The notes beneath the pieces were generated by a model. That model made no database searches, was not told the origin of the DNA, and saw nothing but the letters and a program-made list of their open reading frames with translations. 15,193 nucleotides of DNA from JBFEYJ01 sp041563315 (GTDB taxonomy: Bacteria > Pseudomonadota > Gammaproteobacteria > Thiohalomonadales > Thiohalomonadaceae): contig JBFFNE010000073.1 of NCBI GenBank assembly GCA_041563315.1, positions 1 through 15,193 on the forward strand, read 5' to 3'. Shown piece after piece: positions 12,583-15,193 of the stretch. The number at the start of each line of letters is the position of its first letter. Position 1 is the first letter of the stretch. The position numbers and the translations under genes were made by a program.

Positions 12583-13785
12583 ATGAAACTCGGCACGCCC
12601 CTCACCTCTTCGGCCACCCGCGTTATGCTGCTCGGCAGCGGCGAACTGGGCAAGGAGGTCATCATCGCCCTGCAGCGTCTGGGTATGGAAGTCATTGCCG
12701 TTGACCGCTATGACAACGCCCCCGGCCATCAGGTGGCCCACCGCGCCCACGTCATCAATATGGCCGATTCAGCCGCATTGCGTGCCTTAGTGGAGCGGGA
12801 ACAGCCACAGCTGATTGTGCCGGAAATTGAAGCCATCGCCACCGATGAGCTGGCGCGCATCGAGGCCGACGGCCTGGCCACAGTGATCCCCACCGCTCGC
12901 GCCACCCAGTTGACGATGAACCGCGAGGGAATCCGACGCCTTGCCGCGGAGGAACTCGGACTGCCAACCTCAGGATACGCCTTCGCTGAATCGTTGGAGG
13001 AGCTACAGGCCGCCATCGACAGCAGCATCGGCTATCCCTGTATCGTCAAACCTGTAATGTCCTCCTCAGGCAAGGGTCAGTCGACCATTAATGGTCCGGA
13101 GGAAGTGCAGGCTGCATGGGATTACGCCAAGTCAGGCAGCCGCGTCGATCGTGGTCGGATCATCGTTGAAGAGATGATTCGCTTCGATTACGAAATCACT
13201 CTGCTCACGGTGCGCTCCTACGATGCCGACGGCGAGATAGAAACCCATTTCTGCGCTCCCATCGGCCACCGCCAGGAGAAAGGGGATTATGTGGAGAGCT
13301 GGCAGCCACAACCGATGAGCGTCGCTGCGTTGGACCAAGCACAGCAGATCGCCGGGCAGGTCACCGCCAACCTCGGCGGCTGCGGTCTGTTTGGTGTGGA
13401 GCTGTTTATCCGCGGTGATGAGGTCTGGTTTAGCGAGGTCTCGCCGCGTCCGCACGACACCGGCATGGTGACCATGGCCACCCAGTGGCAGAATGAATTC
13501 GAACTCCATGCCCGCGCCATCCTTGGACTTCCCGTTTCCACAGAATTACGTAATGCCGGGGCCAGCGCCGTAATCTACGGTGGCATGGAAGAGAAAGGGA
13601 TCGCTTTTGAGCAGGTGGACAGGGCGATGCGAGTACCACAAACCGAGCTACGCCTGTTCGGCAAGCCGGAATCATTTGTGCGCCGACGCATGGGCGTAGC
13701 GCTGGCCTACGGAGAAGAGATCGAGGAATGTCGTGAGCGGGCCAGGCTGGCCGCTGAAATCGTCAAACCGGTGAGCGGATGCTGA
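12583..13785 (+). CDS. purT: Formate-dependent GAR transformylase PurT
   Basis: PurT makes formyl-glycinamide ribonucleotide from GAR, ATP and formate, the third step of purine synthesis, without folate. It is a 400-residue ATP-grasp protein, the usual length. Visible features are the N-terminal nucleotide-binding loop LLGSGELGKEV (16-26), the ATP-grasp lid region KPVMSSSGKGQS, the GHRQEKGDYVESWQPQ segment, and the metal/ATP segment EVSPRPHDTGMVT. The ATG at 12583 follows GGGAG by 8 bases. The gene stands alone and purN is not in the window. Its presence implies a source of free formate in the cell. Confidence 0.96.
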   Translation: MKLGTPLTSSATRVMLLGSGELGKEVIIALQRLGMEVIAVDRYDNAPGHQVAHRAHVINMADSAALRALVEREQPQLIVPEIEAIATDELARIEADGLATVIPTARATQLTMNREGIRRLAAEELGLPTSGYAFAESLEELQAAIDSSIGYPCIVKPVMSSSGKGQSTINGPEEVQAAWDYAKSGSRVDRGRIIVEEMIRFDYEITLLTVRSYDADGEIETHFCAPIGHRQEKGDYVESWQPQPMSVAALDQAQQIAGQVTANLGGCGLFGVELFIRGDEVWFSEVSPRPHDTGMVTMATQWQNEFELHARAILGLPVSTELRNAGASAVIYGGMEEKGIAFEQVDRAMRVPQTELRLFGKPESFVRRRMGVALAYGEEIEECRERARLAAEIVKPVSGC

Positions 13786-13850
13786 GTAAGGATATCAGCA
13801 CCGAAGAAGCAGGCGGAGAGAAAACTCATCCAGGTGCAAAAAAGCACAGG

Positions 13851-14228
13851 TCAGGCGCGCTTGCGGCTTGTCCCAGTCTTGATCAGACGCGAAAAGACCG
13901 ATTGGTCCTTACTGCTGCCCGTGGAGAAATTCTTCAGCACCCGCACCAATGAGCTCTCGCCACCGGCCTCGATACCCTCGTTGCTGATGCCATTGATGCC
14001 ATCGCTGACTTCGCAGAGCAGCCCGTTCTGATCGAACTTTTCTGCAAGGATCTGGGCATCGACTGAAGTGGCGCAACGCTTAAGCAATCGACGGCCCCCG
14101 TCCAGCAGGATGTTAGCCTTGATATCGGATATCCCCAAAGAGAGAACAAGGTTGCTTTTTACGGTGCCGATATCCATACCAGGCTTGGTACATCCTGTAT
14201 AAAAAACGAGGTAGCGTTTCTCACTCAT
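13851..14228 (-). CDS. Protein of unknown function, 125 residues
   Basis: I do not recognise this protein with certainty. It is soluble, with no signal or membrane segment. Residues 1-65 look like one domain: a beta strand (RYLVFYTG), PGMD, a helix (VKSNLVLSLGI), LLDGG, LLKR, a helix (AQILAEKFDQNGL) and a final strand (LCEV). From memory this resembles a small domain at the N terminus of various proteobacterial membrane proteins, with the pattern VFxGxxxPG..V..L..L...LL.G....LKR..A......G. Residues 70-125 are low in hydrophobics and probably disordered, ending in a basic tail. The ATG at 14228 follows GAGAGAAG. It converges with purT across 65 bases, with no clear terminator. Confidence 0.75.
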   Translation of the reverse strand: MSEKRYLVFYTGCTKPGMDIGTVKSNLVLSLGISDIKANILLDGGRRLLKRCATSVDAQILAEKFDQNGLLCEVSDGINGISNEGIEAGGESSLVRVLKNFSTGSSKDQSVFSRLIKTGTSRKRA

Positions 14229-14525
14229 GGCGGCTTCTCTCTGGCTCTGTTATTGCTGCGTTGATTTATTCGCCTGATGGTAACTTTGTACCAGCACGAC
14301 TTATTTATCTGTGACGCAGTTTTCACTTTCTTAAGCTCTTCCTACCATGAATAACAGGCCGCGCAGGAGACATCGCGGCATTAAACTAAAAAAACACTGG
14401 ATAAACAAGTGGTTACAGAATGCAGGCAACCAGTCACACAGAAAACAGAGCGTAACTGCAGAGTGAAAAAATCCCCTCCCAAAGTCACTTTCATTGCTAC
14501 GGGTACTGTTCCGTTTCTGAATGCC
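14229..14525. other. Gene-free AT-richer region
   Basis: No gene was supported in these 297 bases. It is more AT-rich than the coding regions around it, as expected for promoter DNA of the 125-residue gene on the minus strand. It would also contain the end of the transcript from the gene at 14526. No strong terminator, repeat or promoter was recognised. Confidence 0.4.
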
Positions 14526-15193
14526 TCAAGCCAACGGTGACAAACGCTCCATCAGGTAGCAGAGGCAATCCTGTCGGATCACCTCCTCGTTAAGCGTCAG
14601 CATCGAGGGCATCACCGCCAGGCAGGTAACCAAAGAACCGTTCTGTTGCTCAAAATACTGATCAGCCACATTCTCGCCCGCTTCGTTCCAGGCTTCCAGA
14701 CGCACCTCACCACCGTTGACCCAAGCGAATCGGGTCCCGGGTGGTAATTCGCGAAAATTCATGTGGTCGAGATCGCCGGGAAAGCGTAAATCGGCATTCC
14801 CATCACTGAAACTAAAAGCGATCCCAGGAGGTACCTTGACGATAGCAACGGTATGGTAAAGGTCATAGTCAGTAGCCGGCAGCGGATGTTCGGGAAAGTG
14901 CGCCAGGTGCAACGCCCCCTCCACAAAACGCATCGCATGTTCGGTACTGTGTGCTTCACCGGCCTTGCCACACTCGATGGTGACCGCCGGACAAAGCCGG
15001 CTGAAGGCCAGGGACTGCACCGCATCGGGCTTGATGAAATAGACGACCGTGCGGCTGAAAAGTGTTGCCAGGTGGAGCCAAGGCTGCGCCAATACATTGA
15101 TGCACGCGTAGTGGGGATTAAGGCCGGTGTTGTTGTGAATATCGATGCTGGCGAAGACCTTGCGCTCTTGCATGATCGCCAGCACACGCTGCG
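14526..15193 (-). CDS. Aspartoacylase/AstE-type M14 metalloenzyme, C-terminal part
   Basis: The frame is open from the stop at 14526-14528 to the window edge, so the N terminus is missing. The visible 222 residues resemble the succinylglutamate desuccinylase/aspartoacylase branch of the M14 zinc carboxypeptidases, which remove acyl groups from amino acids. FASIDIHNNTGLNPHYACIN includes the third zinc ligand His and its conserved surroundings, and VTIECGKAGEAHS carries the segment with a conserved Glu. The earlier zinc ligands (HxxE) would lie beyond the window. The C-terminal 100 residues are beta-rich with GTRFAWVNGGEVRLEAW, like the small C-terminal domain of the family. The substrate cannot be judged from this part. 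Confidence 0.78.
   Translation of the reverse strand, partial: QRVLAIMQERKVFASIDIHNNTGLNPHYACINVLAQPWLHLATLFSRTVVYFIKPDAVQSLAFSRLCPAVTIECGKAGEAHSTEHAMRFVEGALHLAHFPEHPLPATDYDLYHTVAIVKVPPGIAFSFSDGNADLRFPGDLDHMNFRELPPGTRFAWVNGGEVRLEAWNEAGENVADQYFEQQNGSLVTCLAVMPSMLTLNEEVIRQDCLCYLMERLSPLA

Noticed and set aside
12399..12695. Minus-strand frame overlapping the start of purT
   Set aside because: It crosses the purT ribosome site and start and has no family resemblance.
13786..13850. Terminator between purT and the converging gene
   Set aside because: Only a 4-pair GTGC/GCAC stem with an A-rich loop is visible, too weak to call.

Overview
The window looks like chromosomal DNA of a gammaproteobacterium, probably a chemolithoautotroph or methylotroph-like organism rather than an enteric. 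MutH is essentially confined to Gammaproteobacteria. The pairing of a PPi-dependent phosphofructokinase with a proton-pumping pyrophosphatase is best known from Methylococcus and from sulfur-oxidising gammaproteobacteria and their symbionts. Base composition and codon use look uniform, and no prophage, transposase, CRISPR array, rRNA or tRNA was seen. The lineage is inferred from protein families only.

Layout. 1-93 may be the tail of a gene cut by the window edge. 94-304 is the structured leader of a PPi-type phosphofructokinase (305-1573), which is followed by a strong terminator, a K+-independent H+-translocating pyrophosphatase (1676-3691) and a soluble family I pyrophosphatase (3902-4450). 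These three form a pyrophosphate-handling block: PPi can be made or used at the fructose-phosphate step, converted to a proton gradient, or simply hydrolysed. A YfcE-type phosphodiesterase follows (4532-5059).

5066-5242 is a dispersed-repeat-like inverted element built of GCAAAG units that fills a convergent intergenic gap. Beyond it, on the minus strand, lie a short DksA/TraR-family zinc protein, moaE and moaD. They diverge from moaC on the plus strand, giving part of the molybdenum cofactor pathway. The Shine-Dalgarno of moaE is encoded by the Gly-Gly tail codons of moaD.

7053-9176 holds a small acidic conserved-looking protein of unknown role, a RutE-like nitroreductase (minus), MutH (plus) and a YdcH/DUF465 protein (minus). 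9576-10877 is a DEAD-box RNA helicase with a likely TTG start and a long hairpin-rich leader. It converges on a 2-Cys peroxiredoxin (10985-11590, minus) across a shared terminator. A cold-shock protein (11886-12092, minus) and purT (12583-13785, plus) diverge from a 490-base gap. The right end carries an unrecognised 125-residue protein (13851-14228, minus) and the C-terminal part of an aspartoacylase/succinylglutamate-desuccinylase-type metalloenzyme (14526-15193, minus, open at the edge).

Most of the content is housekeeping. The points most worth a second look are the pyrophosphate block and its regulatory DNA (a terminator hairpin with the next gene's -10 box in its loop region, and a nested inverted repeat after hppA), the GCAAAG repeat element, the variant DksA-like protein downstream of moaDE, and the two small uncharacterised proteins.
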